64,000 nucleotides of DNA from NCBI RefSeq assembly GCF_002174455.2, contig NZ_CP147246.1:3043001-3107000 (forward strand). Reading direction: 5' to 3'. This document shows, piece after piece, positions 1 to 8,577 of the stretch (position 1 is its first letter; every line of letters begins with the position of its first letter). The position numbers and the translations under genes are program-made. The notes beneath the pieces were generated by a model, which ran no database searches, was not told where the DNA came from, and was given only the letters and a program-made list of their open reading frames with translations. This DNA is from Enterococcus sp. 9D6_DIV0238. GTDB lineage: Bacteria > Bacillota > Bacilli > Lactobacillales > Enterococcaceae.

Positions 1-1
1 A

Positions 2-799
2 ATGAATTTAACTGCTTCGACGTTGGATTCTGTTATTAAGTACACAGCTTCGTCAGATAAAGTAAATAAAGATGATTTGTTAACTAAAAAAGTCGGTTAT
101 TTTTATTCAGAGGAAAAAGTTTTTAAAAATATAAAATTTGTAACTGGAACGATGGATTGCCGTCACCCACTTGTATTTTTGTTAGAAGCAGCAGACGATG
201 TGGCATATACATTTTCGGATATTGAAGATGCTTACAATTATGGATTATATAGCTATAGAAAACTAAAATCTTTTATTGATGAAAAAACAAATACAAATAA
301 ATTTTTAATCAATAAAGGCTCTGAAGCAGCAGCAATTCAGGAATTTTTGCGCGAAACGCAGAAAAAAGTCTATCAAAGTGCAAGTCAAACATTTGTTGAC
401 CATTATGAAGAAATCATGTCCGGAACTTTCCATGGTGAGCTTATAAATGAAGAGTGTGATGAGGTAAAATGCTTTAAGTCATTGAAAGAATTTTCGTATA
501 AGTATGTGTTTCAAACAAAGACAATTTTAGATCAGGAAGTATTAGGATTCAATATTATCAATCGTCTTTTGGATGAATTTATTCCAGTTGTATTGAAGCA
601 TGATAAAGAATCAATGAATAAATATGAAGAGCGCTTGTTCAATAATTTGCCAAGAAGCGCTGAAGATTTGTATAAGAGAGAAACAGATGGATGCTCAGAG
701 GTAGATAAAGATTATTACCGTTTGAAAATGGCAGTCGATTTCATTTGTAATATGACTGATGGTTATGCTAAAAAGCTACATGATACTTTGTTCAATTAG
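2..799 (+). CDS. dGTP triphosphohydrolase-like HD protein, C-terminal part (5' end outside window)
   Basis: The 265 visible residues match the C-terminal half of bacterial dGTPase-family HD-domain proteins, which hydrolyse dGTP to deoxyguanosine and triphosphate. The telling segment is HPLVFLLEAADDVAYTFSDI at about residues 55-74, which contains the E-A-A-D-D metal/substrate motif followed by the D-x-E-D-A stretch seen in this family. The upstream HD pair must lie before base 1. The ATG at base 2 corresponds to an internal position (the family reads N-L-T-x-x-T-L here), so it is not taken as the true start. A hairpin at 891-930 probably ends the transcript. Family confident; exact substrate not shown. 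Confidence 0.8.
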   Translation: MNLTASTLDSVIKYTASSDKVNKDDLLTKKVGYFYSEEKVFKNIKFVTGTMDCRHPLVFLLEAADDVAYTFSDIEDAYNYGLYSYRKLKSFIDEKTNTNKFLINKGSEAAAIQEFLRETQKKVYQSASQTFVDHYEEIMSGTFHGELINEECDEVKCFKSLKEFSYKYVFQTKTILDQEVLGFNIINRLLDEFIPVVLKHDKESMNKYEERLFNNLPRSAEDLYKRETDGCSEVDKDYYRLKMAVDFICNMTDGYAKKLHDTLFN

Positions 800-890
800 T
801 AATCATTAAGCAGAAAAATGAATAACCAAACTCGTTGGAAAACCTACACAGTATAGCAAAAATGATTATTAATAATAATATAAGTAGAAA

Positions 891-930
891 GATAGTAGAA
901 TGAGTGATAACTTATTCTTCTATTTTTTTA
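891..930 (+). terminator. Rho-independent terminator after the dGTPase gene
   Basis: Stem parts ATAG/CTAT, AGAAT/ATTCT and AGT/ACT around a GATA loop, followed by a run of seven T. It lies 90 bp after the stop codon. Confidence 0.65.
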
Positions 931-1056
931 TAAAAAAGTTGTATGATCGAGTGCAGATTAAAAAACGAATCAATTATGTATATCTATTAGAATGTGAGTA
1001 ATAGAATTATTTTTAAGCAGAAAAAAAAGGATTAGAAAAATAGAAAGGAAAATCAT

Positions 1057-1516
1057 ATGAGAAAACAAAATTCAAAAATCAAGATTCTCGAAACGTCATC
1101 AAATTCATTTCGATTTATTTGTGTTAATTATTGGATGAAGATTTAAATCATCATAACTACGATGAAAAAAGATAAAGAAGGGTATGTTCGTTTCAATACA
1201 TCTCGTGAAAACTAATCAGTGTCTATGGAGTATGACGAGGAATAGCAAATCGTGTTTTACTCAAAAATTTTGACCAAGAGTATGTAAAGTTCAAAAGAGT
1301 TTTTCTCCAAAAAGAGTAGCGTTAAAAAAGTTTCATGGTAATTGATGGATCAGTTTATATAGAAAAAAGACAAGGCTTTCAGATGTAGATTTTGGAAACA
1401 GTTATTTATTTTTTGTCGTAGTCAAATTTTATAAAAAATACGAGATCACACGAATTCCTAATATTTCGCCTTATGAGGATACGGAGATATTTATTTGTGT
1501 GGGAAAAAATTTATAA
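1057..1516 (+). pseudogene. Decayed GNAT acetyltransferase, paralogue of the gene at 5131
   Basis: The DNA is alignable by eye with the intact acetyltransferase gene at 5131-5604. The ribosome site and start are shared (AGAAAGGAAAATSATATGA). So is the early 'TTGGATGAAGAYTTAGATCATC'-type segment, here with a one-base change creating a TAA in ATTTAAATC. The 3' end also matches (TTTTGGAAAC, ATCAAATTTTATAAAAAATA-like, CGCCTTATGAGGA). Multiple stops and small indels break every frame, so no functional protein is possible. It marks a duplication, with the IS30-type transposase region now lying between the two copies. The stretch from 1517 to about 1690 shows no further gene. Confidence 0.85.
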
Positions 1517-1751
1517 AAAAATAAAAATCCATGTAAGGTAATTTGCTTCGACTTTTACGGCGAAAATTAAATACACCCTTTAGTGTTTCTAGTTTTTTAT
1601 TCTTAACAAATATACCGATTGTATTCTTTTTTGAAACTAGAAGAAAGTTGAATGCTGTATGAACGTGATCTTGTCAGAATATACATTCTTTTTTCTTTCT
1701 AGAATGTATAATTTAAGTGCAACACCAGAAATTGAAGGTGGAAAATCCTGT

Positions 1752-1757
1752 TATAAT
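1752..1757 (+). promoter_or_regulatory. -10 box of the IS30 transposase promoter
   Basis: TATAAT preceded by TGT (TGTTATAAT), 38 bp before the AGGAGG ribosome site of the transposase. A convincing -35 box was not seen. Confidence 0.45.
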
Positions 1758-1795
1758 GGTGTTGACGAATTATATCGACTAGGAGGTATTTAGCT

Positions 1796-2794
1796 ATGAC
1801 TTCATATACACACCTTACGATACGTGAGCGGGAAATGATCTTTCTCTATCATGGTTTTGGTTTTACTATTCGTAGAATTGGACGTTTAATCAAAAGAAGC
1901 CCTTCTACTGTTATGAGAGAGCTTAAAAGGAATACTACTAAGTTTAAAGAATATTCACCTTCTCAAGCGCAAAAATCGTATCATAAGAATAAGCAGAGAT
2001 GTGGGCGAAAAAAAATATTGGATCAATCACCGTATAAAGAAACCATTCGCAAACTCCTTTTTGAAGATCAATGGTCTCCAGAACAGATATCGAATAGAAT
2101 TAACTTAGAGAATAATGAATCGGTTGTCAGTTACCCGACGATTTATCGATCTATTTACAATGGTCTATTTGATGATGGATTTCCTGTAGGTAGTCCTGGA
2201 GCACGAAAAATGTTAAGACGGAAAGAAAGAAAGTCAGTGACTAAGAGAATCGGCGATCGTCGTGGACGGTTTACGGATGTGAAAACGATTCATGAACGGC
2301 CAACAAAAGCTGAAAATAGAGAAGAACTTGGCCATTGGGAAGCTGATACTGTCTTGGGACACCGAGGAAAATCATGTCTCGTCACACTCGTTGATCGGAA
2401 ATCTCGATTTTTATTAGCTGGAAGAATTCCTAAAAATGATTCAATTTGTGTAAGGGATATGATTGTAAAACTACTGTCACCTCTAAACAAAAGCCATCGC
2501 AAAACCATTACACCAGATAGAGGACCGGAATTTGCTAAATACAAGTACTTCAGCAGATTATGTGGTATTGACTGTTACTTTGCAGACCCTTGGTCTCCAT
2601 GGCAACGCGGAACAAACGAAAATACAAATGGACTGATACGAGAGTATTTGCCTAAACGGACGGATATGACTCCAGTTTCAGAAGAGTATATTCGCTCAGT
2701 CGTTCATAAATTAAATAACCGACCAAGAAAATGTCTAAATTGGAAAACCCCATATGAGATATTTTACGATAAGTCATTAAGTTTTATTTCGTGA
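1796..2794 (+). CDS. IS30-family transposase
   Basis: A 332-residue intact DDE transposase that cuts and pastes or copies its own element through the terminal repeats. The N-terminus (LTIREREMIFLYHGFGFTIR... SPSTVMRELKRN, residues 7-45) is the IS30-type helix-turn-helix. The catalytic acidic residues are visible as HWEADTVLG (about 180), TPDRGPEF (about 240) and the Glu in GTNENTNGLIREYLP (about 275). The length is normal for the family. The start has an AGGAGG site 9 bases upstream. It resembles the enterococcal IS30 group (IS6770-like), but the name cannot be assigned without a database. The neighbouring HxlR and lectin-fold genes might be passengers. Confidence 0.95.
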   Translation: MTSYTHLTIREREMIFLYHGFGFTIRRIGRLIKRSPSTVMRELKRNTTKFKEYSPSQAQKSYHKNKQRCGRKKILDQSPYKETIRKLLFEDQWSPEQISNRINLENNESVVSYPTIYRSIYNGLFDDGFPVGSPGARKMLRRKERKSVTKRIGDRRGRFTDVKTIHERPTKAENREELGHWEADTVLGHRGKSCLVTLVDRKSRFLLAGRIPKNDSICVRDMIVKLLSPLNKSHRKTITPDRGPEFAKYKYFSRLCGIDCYFADPWSPWQRGTNENTNGLIREYLPKRTDMTPVSEEYIRSVVHKLNNRPRKCLNWKTPYEIFYDKSLSFIS

Positions 2795-2908
2795 CCGTGA
2801 GGAGAAATTTACAAAAATTTTGTTAAAAATATGAAGAAGTGAAAGAGACAGAGTATAATATAAGTTGTCTAGCTAAAAAAGAATAGATTTAATTTGAAAG
2901 GAAATATA

Positions 2909-3232
2909 ATGATAAAAAAAGAAGAAATGCCTTTATGTGACGTTGCAACTACAGTTCAATTAGTTGGTAGTAAATGGAAGCTCTTAATAATTAGAGATCT
3001 TATCTCAGGACCCAAAAGAACATCACAACTTAAACGTTCTTTGTCGGGTGTTTCTCAGAAGGTTTTAACTGAAAGCTTGAGTTCAATGATAGAGGATGGT
3101 CTTGTGGATAGGATAGATTTAAAAAAAGTTCCTCCTCATGTTGAGTATCAATTAACACCGCTAGGAGAATCATTTTTACCAGTTATCGAATCTATGAGAC
3201 AATGGGGAAAATACTACAAATCTCAATTATAA
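2909..3232 (+). CDS. HxlR-family winged-helix regulator
   Basis: A 107-residue DNA-binding protein of the HxlR/MarR-like group, which typically senses electrophiles, oxidants or aldehydes through a conserved N-terminal cysteine and binds as a dimer. Visible signs are the Cys in EMPLCDVATTVQLVGSKWKL (the canonical C-x(n)-GxKW lead), the DNA-recognition stretch KRSLSGVSQKVLTESL, and the wing VPPHVEYQLTPLG. The ATG at 2909 is chosen because AAAGGA lies 7 bases upstream. A TTG five codons earlier is open but would overlap that ribosome site. A TATAAT at 2854-2859 is a likely -10 box. It precedes a lectin-fold protein and may regulate it. Confidence 0.85.
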   Translation: MIKKEEMPLCDVATTVQLVGSKWKLLIIRDLISGPKRTSQLKRSLSGVSQKVLTESLSSMIEDGLVDRIDLKKVPPHVEYQLTPLGESFLPVIESMRQWGKYYKSQL

Positions 3233-3321
3233 ATCATGGTTACATTTTTGTGCCTACTTCACAAAAGGATTCTATTAATTTAATATTGATTTAAACAGTT
3301 TTTGATGAGGAGAAGATGTAA

Positions 3322-3930
3322 ATGAGTATAGAATTATTTGAATTTACACCCGTTCATACTACTTCTAAATTAGTAGAATTTGAAGGTGAAGCAGTCTTGC
3401 AGGTAATCAAAAGTGAAAAAATAATGGAATTCGATGAGAATACTTATTGTAAAGTAGAAGACATTTCATTTCACAACGGAGTAATTGAAGTAAAAGTTCT
3501 AAGTAGGTTATTACCAGATGCACCTGATTTCGCAAGAGGGTTCATAGGAATTGCCTTTCGAATTAATAAGGATGATTCTTCCTTTGAATCATTTTATATC
3601 AGACCCACAAATGGAAGAGTGTCTGATCCTATTAGAAAAAACAGAGGAACACAATATTTTTCCTATCCCAATTACACTTTTGATTATTTTAGAGAGCGAG
3701 GAATTACAGATTTTGAATCTTCAGCTGATATAGGTCTTGATGAATGGATTACAATAAAAGCTGTCATTGAGGATCAAACCGCAAATTTCTATGTGAATGA
3801 CGAAGAAACACCAACTCTTATTGTAAATAATTTAATATTAGGTTCTGAAGCAAGAGGTTCAATTGGTCTGTTTGTGGATATTGGTACACAAGGTTTCTTT
3901 AAAGATTTAAAAATCACTTCATATGACTAA
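3322..3930 (+). CDS. Concanavalin A-like (DUF1080-type) beta-sandwich protein
   Basis: A 202-residue protein without signal peptide or membrane segment. Alternating hydrophobic strands and the closing pattern (DEWITIKAVIEDQTANFYVN ... GSIGLFVDIGTQGFFKDLKI) are typical of lectin/glucanase-like jelly-roll folds, where the last strands read G-x-I-G-L-...-G-x-F-x-D-L-x-I. Known relatives with this fold bind or cleave sugars, but no catalytic residues can be assigned here. The AGGAG site lies 8-9 bases before ATG. It follows the HxlR gene by 90 bp on the same strand. The pair sits between the IS30 transposase and a candidate IS end at 4042-4066. Function unknown. Confidence 0.7.
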   Translation: MSIELFEFTPVHTTSKLVEFEGEAVLQVIKSEKIMEFDENTYCKVEDISFHNGVIEVKVLSRLLPDAPDFARGFIGIAFRINKDDSSFESFYIRPTNGRVSDPIRKNRGTQYFSYPNYTFDYFRERGITDFESSADIGLDEWITIKAVIEDQTANFYVNDEETPTLIVNNLILGSEARGSIGLFVDIGTQGFFKDLKITSYD

Positions 3931-4041
3931 TACAAAATGACTATGGAATTTCTTAAGCCAAATAAATAGTAATATAAAAACTGTGTATACAATAAGAAAA
4001 AGTAATTGAAAAATTTTAAACTTATATCAAATGAAAAAAAC

Positions 4042-4066
4042 GTTGCACTTAATTAGACAATTCTAG
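4042..4066 (-). repeat. Inverted copy of the IS30 left-end sequence
   Basis: GTTGCACTTAA...ATTCTAG here is the reverse complement of 1699-1723, with 19 of 25 positions identical. Matching is perfect over the first 11 and over the final ATTCTAG. It is either the right end of a cargo-bearing IS30-type element or the relic of another element. The rest of 3931-4233 holds no gene. A weak promoter for the next gene may lie near 4178-4215. Confidence 0.5.
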
Positions 4067-4233
4067 TTGAATGAAAAGCGTTATTTGATGAGTTTAAATA
4101 ATGGTTTCATTGACGAGGATCATTGCACCGTTAACCATAAATCTTTTTTACTCCTTTTTCAGAACAGTACAAAAATTACTTGAAAAAAATACTGACACAA
4201 TGTAAACTATTGTAATGAAGAAAGGAGTATTTT

Positions 4234-4830
4234 ATGAAAACTATTGAAGAAACAGGGAAAGTTTCATTTCCCCAAGCAGTAAAAGATTTTTGGAAAGGCT
4301 ATGCTGATTTTAGAGGGCGCTCAACTCGTGCAGGTTTTTGGTGGGCGAATTTGTGTATTGCTATTATTTATGTTGTTCTATTTATCATCATAAGCACTAA
4401 TTCTGCCAGTCGATCTTATTATGAGTCATCTGTGAGTCCAGTTCTATTATTTATCATTGTCATTTTTTCTCTGGCATTAGTTGTGCCCATGTTGGCACTG
4501 ACAGTGAGAAGATTAAGAGACGTAGGGTTAAAGAGCAAAGCGATACTTGCATTGATGGTCCTTTATTACGGATTATATCTTACATTTGTTTTGAGTTTTT
4601 ATTCATCATTTTTAAGCTCGATCACAAGTATGCTTTATCAATATTCTGATAGTTATTCAGCACCTACTATTATGAGTAGCAGTTCACCATTGTTTATTTT
4701 CTTGTTTATGACATTAGCAACGTTCGTTTCTGTATGTCCATTTTTACCGACAAATATGTTGGCGACTAAAAGCAATAATCCTATTTTAAAATCTATTTTT
4801 TCTAGTACGTACGAAAATATCACAGAATAG
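4234..4830 (+). CDS. DUF805 membrane protein
   Basis: A 198-residue integral membrane protein with the two DUF805 hallmarks: the F-R-G-R-S-T-R-A-G-F-W-W motif at about residues 26-37, just before the first membrane helix, and RRLRDVGLKSK at about 90-100 following the second. Four hydrophobic helices are visible (about 38-55, 70-88, 105-128, 150-172). No biochemical role is established for the family. A Ser-rich stretch (TIMSSSSP) lies between helices three and four. The start has GAAAGGAG 7-8 bases upstream, and a strong terminator follows at 4905. It stands alone, with no functional partner evident. Confidence 0.85.
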   Translation: MKTIEETGKVSFPQAVKDFWKGYADFRGRSTRAGFWWANLCIAIIYVVLFIIISTNSASRSYYESSVSPVLLFIIVIFSLALVVPMLALTVRRLRDVGLKSKAILALMVLYYGLYLTFVLSFYSSFLSSITSMLYQYSDSYSAPTIMSSSSPLFIFLFMTLATFVSVCPFLPTNMLATKSNNPILKSIFSSTYENITE

Positions 4831-4904
4831 TTTAAATCAAAGCAATAAGTTGAGAGCTATAAATGATAAAGTATGTAGCTTATTTCTGATTTTGATATTT
4901 ATTT

Positions 4905-4933
4905 AAAGACAGGGCTGTCCCTGTCTTTTTTTG
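4905..4933 (+). terminator. Rho-independent terminator after the DUF805 gene
   Basis: Perfect 10-bp stem AAAGACAGGG / CCCTGTCTTT with a CTGT loop and a run of seven T. Confidence 0.9.
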
Positions 4934-5130
4934 CATATTATAGTCTTTAGTACGTATTTTGATATATGTATGGTGAGGAAAATAGTAAATCGTATGAATC
5001 AAACAAATTTGAAGGTAAAAAAATTATCAATAGATTTCAACATTTATAAGTAGTAAACTGGATTAACAAATGTTTTAAAGAAGTTATTAGGAATAAGAAA
5101 TTTTAAGAATGTGATAGAAAGGAAAATGAT

Positions 5131-5604
5131 ATGACAAAACATACTACAGAAATCAAAATTGTTAAGACAAACTCAGAAGACGAACATTTTCTTTATCTAT
5201 GTCGATTGTTGGATGAAGACTTAGATCATCAAAGCTACAATGAAAAAGATAAAGAAGCTTACTCTCTTTTTAATGAGCCTCTTAAAAATCAATTGGTATT
5301 TATAGCCTATGATCAAGAGCAGCCTATCGGTTGCGCATCACTTAAAAGATTTGATCAAAATCATGCAGAGGTTAAACGAGTATTTGTCAAAAATGAATAT
5401 CGTTCAAAGAAGATTTCTTGGCAATTGATAGATATTTTGGCTGATGAAGCGAAGAAACAGGGGTTTCAGAGGTTGATTTTGGAAACGGATATTTATTTTT
5501 TTGGTGCAATCAAATTTTATGAAAAATATGGCTTTACGAGAATTCCAAATTTCCCGCCTTATGAAGAGATGGAGACATCGATTTGCATGGAATATGAATT
5601 GTGA
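5131..5604 (+). CDS. GNAT-family N-acetyltransferase
   Basis: A 157-residue GNAT-fold protein, predicted to transfer acetyl from acetyl-CoA to an unknown amine. The core is visible as QPIGCASLKRFDQNHAEVKR (beta4), VFVKNEYRSKKISWQLIDIL (acetyl-CoA loop and helix), GFQRLILETD (beta5) and FYEKYGFTRI (the C-terminal F-Y-x-x-x-G-F motif). The acetyl-CoA loop reads R-S-K-K-I-S, where most family members have R-G-x-G-I/L-G/A, so binding may be altered. The AGAAAGGAAA site lies just before ATG. A decayed copy of the same gene lies at 1057-1516. Family sure, substrate unknown. Confidence 0.85.
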   Translation: MTKHTTEIKIVKTNSEDEHFLYLCRLLDEDLDHQSYNEKDKEAYSLFNEPLKNQLVFIAYDQEQPIGCASLKRFDQNHAEVKRVFVKNEYRSKKISWQLIDILADEAKKQGFQRLILETDIYFFGAIKFYEKYGFTRIPNFPPYEEMETSICMEYEL

Positions 5605-5648
5605 TAAATAAAAAACACAGTTGATTGTTTATGTTGGTATAAATAGAA

Positions 5649-5691
5649 AGCAACATGGTGCTTTAATTAGTTACGCTATGTTGCTATTTTT
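5649..5691 (+). terminator. Probable terminator after the acetyltransferase
   Basis: Stem AGCAACAT / ATGTTGCT with a 21-base loop, followed by ATTTTT. The rest of 5692-5969 shows no gene or clear signal beyond an AGGAGG-like site for the next gene. Confidence 0.6.
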
Positions 5692-5969
5692 GATAGAAAG
5701 TACTGCTGCGTAACGGATTATTTAGCGACAAAAGACATGGTCATTTTAGTTGCTAGAAGAATACATTTAGTATTTAAAGAAAGAGCTTGTTGATGATTAG
5801 GGATTTGTTGTCTATAATATGAATGACTTTACATATCTAAAATGGGACTGAAATTTTTATCACCGATACTTTTGTTCCATTGAAAGCACTACAAATCATT
5901 TGATACAGAGAGGACAAAAAATGTCTTTCTTTAACTGAAAACTATGACTCATTTCAATCGGAGGAAAAA

Positions 5970-7094
5970 ATGGAAAACGCACATCTGATTCAAAATAAAT
6001 GTAAGACCTGCGGCGCGCCCATGGGTGATCCTAATGCGCAAAGATGTTCTTACTGCATGATGCCGCAGCAGGAAAACAGTGATCAACAAGCATTTCTGTG
6101 TTCAAATTGCGGCTCTTATCTTGATCACTACATGGGGGGATTCAAGTGTGCCTATTGTCAGTCTACGTTCTCTTTGAATGATCAAATGGGCTTAGACAAA
6201 GCCTTTTTTGGGAAACAAGAAAACCTGGATTTAGAGGTTTCACAAGATCAGGCCAAAACGGCTTTTTATGAATGGTTGGCTAAGAATGATTTATCTCAAG
6301 GAGAAATAGAAAGTATAGAGATAAAGCCGTTATATGTTCCTTATATGATCGCGACTATTAAATATCAGGCAATATTTAGTGCGGATATCGGTCAAGAAGC
6401 GTGGGGACCATACGTTGAGATAAATGGTGTTGAGAAAAAAAGAAAAGTGATGGAATGGCAAACCGTACAGGATCATTTTGAAAGTTCTTCGATCAAGAGT
6501 TATCTGATCACAACAGAGCTTTCTTTAGAAGTTCAAAGTTTTGCAAAAAAAGTTGAGTGCAAAAAATTCATGGAAAGAGCGAGAGCGCTCAAAAATGAAG
6601 AGCGGGAAAATGATTCATACTTGCCTGTGTCATCTAAAAGTGTCGAAGCGGTCACAAGAATAGTAAAAAAACATATTCCGATTTCTGCAAAGAAGCTAGC
6701 TAAATCCAAGCTATCGAGCAGTGAGGTAAAAGAGTTGAACATTGATTCATTAAAATATGAAATGGCTTCCGATTATCTTTATGTCCCATTTTGGCAAGTT
6801 TTTTACAAATATAAAGGAAAAAATTACCAAGTATTGATCACTGGAATGGATCGAACAGAGCTAGTTATAGACGGGAGTCGGCCAACGATTGAAAAAGCAC
6901 GCGCGATTGCCGAAAAAAAGGAAGTTCAGTCCTATAAAAATCCGTTTAGCTTTACTATTTTACTTATTTTTTTAGCAGCTATCGCTATGTTTAAACCAAT
7001 CAGATTGATCATCTCTGTTTTACTTGGTGTTTATTTGCTAGGGTGTCTAGCTACAGCTCTCAAGAACGCTAAAGCTAAAAAAAATAATCTATGA
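5970..7094 (+). CDS. Double zinc-ribbon membrane-anchored protein of unknown function
   Basis: A 374-residue protein. The N-terminus holds four CxxC knuckles (CKTCGAP about 11, CSYCMMP about 27, CSNCGSY about 44, CAYCQST about 57), giving two zinc ribbons. The middle (about 80-310) is soluble, basic and of unrecognised fold. The C-terminus has two membrane helices (about 317-333 and 338-358) with a basic tail, so most of the protein probably faces the cytoplasm. The ribosome site CGGAGGA is 6 bases before ATG. It stands alone upstream of the trigger-factor promoter. No function can be named. It could be a membrane-tethered regulator or assembly factor. Confidence 0.75.
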   Translation: MENAHLIQNKCKTCGAPMGDPNAQRCSYCMMPQQENSDQQAFLCSNCGSYLDHYMGGFKCAYCQSTFSLNDQMGLDKAFFGKQENLDLEVSQDQAKTAFYEWLAKNDLSQGEIESIEIKPLYVPYMIATIKYQAIFSADIGQEAWGPYVEINGVEKKRKVMEWQTVQDHFESSSIKSYLITTELSLEVQSFAKKVECKKFMERARALKNEERENDSYLPVSSKSVEAVTRIVKKHIPISAKKLAKSKLSSSEVKELNIDSLKYEMASDYLYVPFWQVFYKYKGKNYQVLITGMDRTELVIDGSRPTIEKARAIAEKKEVQSYKNPFSFTILLIFLAAIAMFKPIRLIISVLLGVYLLGCLATALKNAKAKKNNL

Positions 7095-7146
7095 GAGAAA
7101 AAATATAAAAATCCGTGAATATTTTCGCTTCTTCCCGCCTAAAATG

Positions 7147-7175
7147 TTTACATTTAACTAGCTATAGTGTACTAT
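7147..7175 (+). promoter_or_regulatory. Vegetative promoter of tig
   Basis: -35 TTTACA (7147-7152), 17-bp spacer, -10 TACTAT (7170-7175), 58 bp before the tig start. Confidence 0.7.
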
Positions 7176-7233
7176 TTAAAGGTATGCATAACATCAATTC
7201 ATGTATAAAATTAAGTTATTCGGAGGGAAACAA

Positions 7234-8517
7234 ATGTCTGCGAAATGGGAAAAAAAAGGCACCAACGATGGTGTGTTAACTTTTTCAGTTGATCAAACTT
7301 TAATTGAAAAAGGCTTGAAACAAGCATTTGATAAAGTCAAAAAAAATCTTAACGTTCCAGGATTCCGTAAAGGGAAAGTGTCACGTCAAGTATTTAACCG
7401 TATGTACGGTGAAGAAGCATTGTATGAAGATGCTTTGAACGCTGTATTACCAGAAGTTTACGAAGCAGCTGTGAAAGAAGCTGGGATCGATCCAGTATCA
7501 CAACCAAAAATCGACGTTGAAAGCATGAACAAAGGCGAAGACTGGGTCGTAACTGCAGAAGTAACAGTAAAACCTGAAGTAAAATTAGGCGAATACAAAA
7601 ACTTAACAGTTGAAAAACAAGACCGTGAAGTAACGGATGAAGACGTAGATGCTCGCATCCAACGCGAATTAGAAGCACAAGCAGAATTAGTGATCAAAGA
7701 AGACGAAGCTGCTGTTGAAGGTGACACAGTTGTCATCGACTTTGAAGGCTTCAAAGACGGCGTTGCTTTTGAAGGCGGCAAAGGTGAAAACTACTCTCTA
7801 GAATTAGGTTCTAATTCATTCATTCCAGGCTTTGAAGACCAATTAGTTGGTAAAAAAGCTGGCGAAGAAGTTGAAGTAAAAGTAACTTTCCCAGAAGATT
7901 ATCAAGCGGAAGACTTAGCGGGTCAAGAAGCTGTTTTCCAAGTGAAAGTACACGAAGTAAAAGCAAAAGAATTACCAGAATTGGATGATGAATTTGCGAA
8001 AGACGTTGATGATTCAGTTGAATCATTAGACGAATTAAAAGAAAAATACCGTAAAGAATTAACAGAATCTAAAGAAGCTGCAGCAACAGAAGCTAAAGAC
8101 GAAGCAGCAATCCGTCAAGCAGTTGATAATGCTGAGATCGTTGATCTTCCACATGTCATGGTACATGATGAAGTACACCGTTCAATGGATGAATTCTTGA
8201 ACAACATGCAACGTCAAGGAATCGCGCCTGATATGTACTATCAATTAACTGGTACAACAGAAGCTGACTTGCACAAACAATTTGAAGCAGAAGCAGAAGT
8301 TCGTACGAAAACAAACCTTGTGATCGAAGCGATCGCTGCAGCTGAAGATATCGAAATTACTGAAGAAGAGATCGAAAACGAAATCAAAGATCTTTCAGAA
8401 CAATATAACATGCCGATCGATCAAGTAAAACGTGTCTTAACAGAAGATATGTTGAAACATGATATTCGCATGAAAAAAGCAGTAGAAGTTATTACTGAAA
8501 CAGCAACAGAAAAATAA
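7234..8517 (+). CDS. tig: Trigger factor (ribosome-associated chaperone and prolyl isomerase)
   Basis: A 427-residue trigger factor that binds nascent chains at the ribosome exit tunnel. The ribosome-binding domain carries the signature GFRKGKV at residues 43-49. The FKBP-type isomerase domain spans about 155-245 ([20 protein letters not shown] ... [17 protein letters not shown]). A long helical C-terminal chaperone domain follows to residue 427. The start [11 protein letters not shown] fits the family and has GGAGGG 7 bases upstream. An in-frame ATG 11 codons earlier is discounted because it lacks a site. Codon use is strongly biased (GAA, AAA, CCA), as expected for a highly expressed gene. 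Own promoter and own terminator. Confidence 0.97.
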   Translation: MSAKWEKKGTNDGVLTFSVDQTLIEKGLKQAFDKVKKNLNVPGFRKGKVSRQVFNRMYGEEALYEDALNAVLPEVYEAAVKEAGIDPVSQPKIDVESMNKGEDWVVTAEVTVKPEVKLGEYKNLTVEKQDREVTDEDVDARIQRELEAQAELVIKEDEAAVEGDTVVIDFEGFKDGVAFEGGKGENYSLELGSNSFIPGFEDQLVGKKAGEEVEVKVTFPEDYQAEDLAGQEAVFQVKVHEVKAKELPELDDEFAKDVDDSVESLDELKEKYRKELTESKEAAATEAKDEAAIRQAVDNAEIVDLPHVMVHDEVHRSMDEFLNNMQRQGIAPDMYYQLTGTTEADLHKQFEAEAEVRTKTNLVIEAIAAAEDIEITEEEIENEIKDLSEQYNMPIDQVKRVLTEDMLKHDIRMKKAVEVITETATEK

Positions 8518-8524
8518 TTCAACT

Positions 8525-8562
8525 AAAAAAGGCATTCCTTTTCATGAGGAATGCCTTTTTTG
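8525..8562 (+). terminator. Rho-independent terminator after tig
   Basis: AAAAAAGGCATTCC / GGAATGCCTTTTTT with a TTTTCATGA loop. It lies between convergent genes and can serve both strands. Confidence 0.9.
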
Positions 8563-8577
8563 TTTTACTGAAAATCA

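Larger units (their letters stand above)
1699..2794 (+). mobile_element. IS30-family insertion sequence (left end to transposase stop)
   Basis: The transposase gene at 1796 is preceded by a candidate left terminal repeat at 1699-1723 ending in AATTTAAGTGCAAC. No matching inverted copy lies in the usual place just after the transposase stop. The best inverted match is at 4042-4066, beyond two further genes. The right boundary is therefore uncertain: either the native end is lost, or the element carries cargo. A perfect 10-bp inverted repeat (TATACATTCT at 1680-1689, AGAATGTATA at 1701-1710) overlaps the left end and may be the relic of a neighbouring IS end. No target duplication was recognised. 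Confidence 0.65.

Noticed and set aside
1680..1710. Hairpin as a terminator upstream of the IS
   Set aside because: The perfect 10-bp arms TATACATTCT/AGAATGTATA have no T-run after them and the right arm is part of the IS end.
7394..8026. Long minus-strand open frames within trigger factor (and similar frames inside allC, gatB, pcrA)
   Set aside because: They have no ribosome sites, low-complexity translations, and are explained by the codon bias of the real genes.
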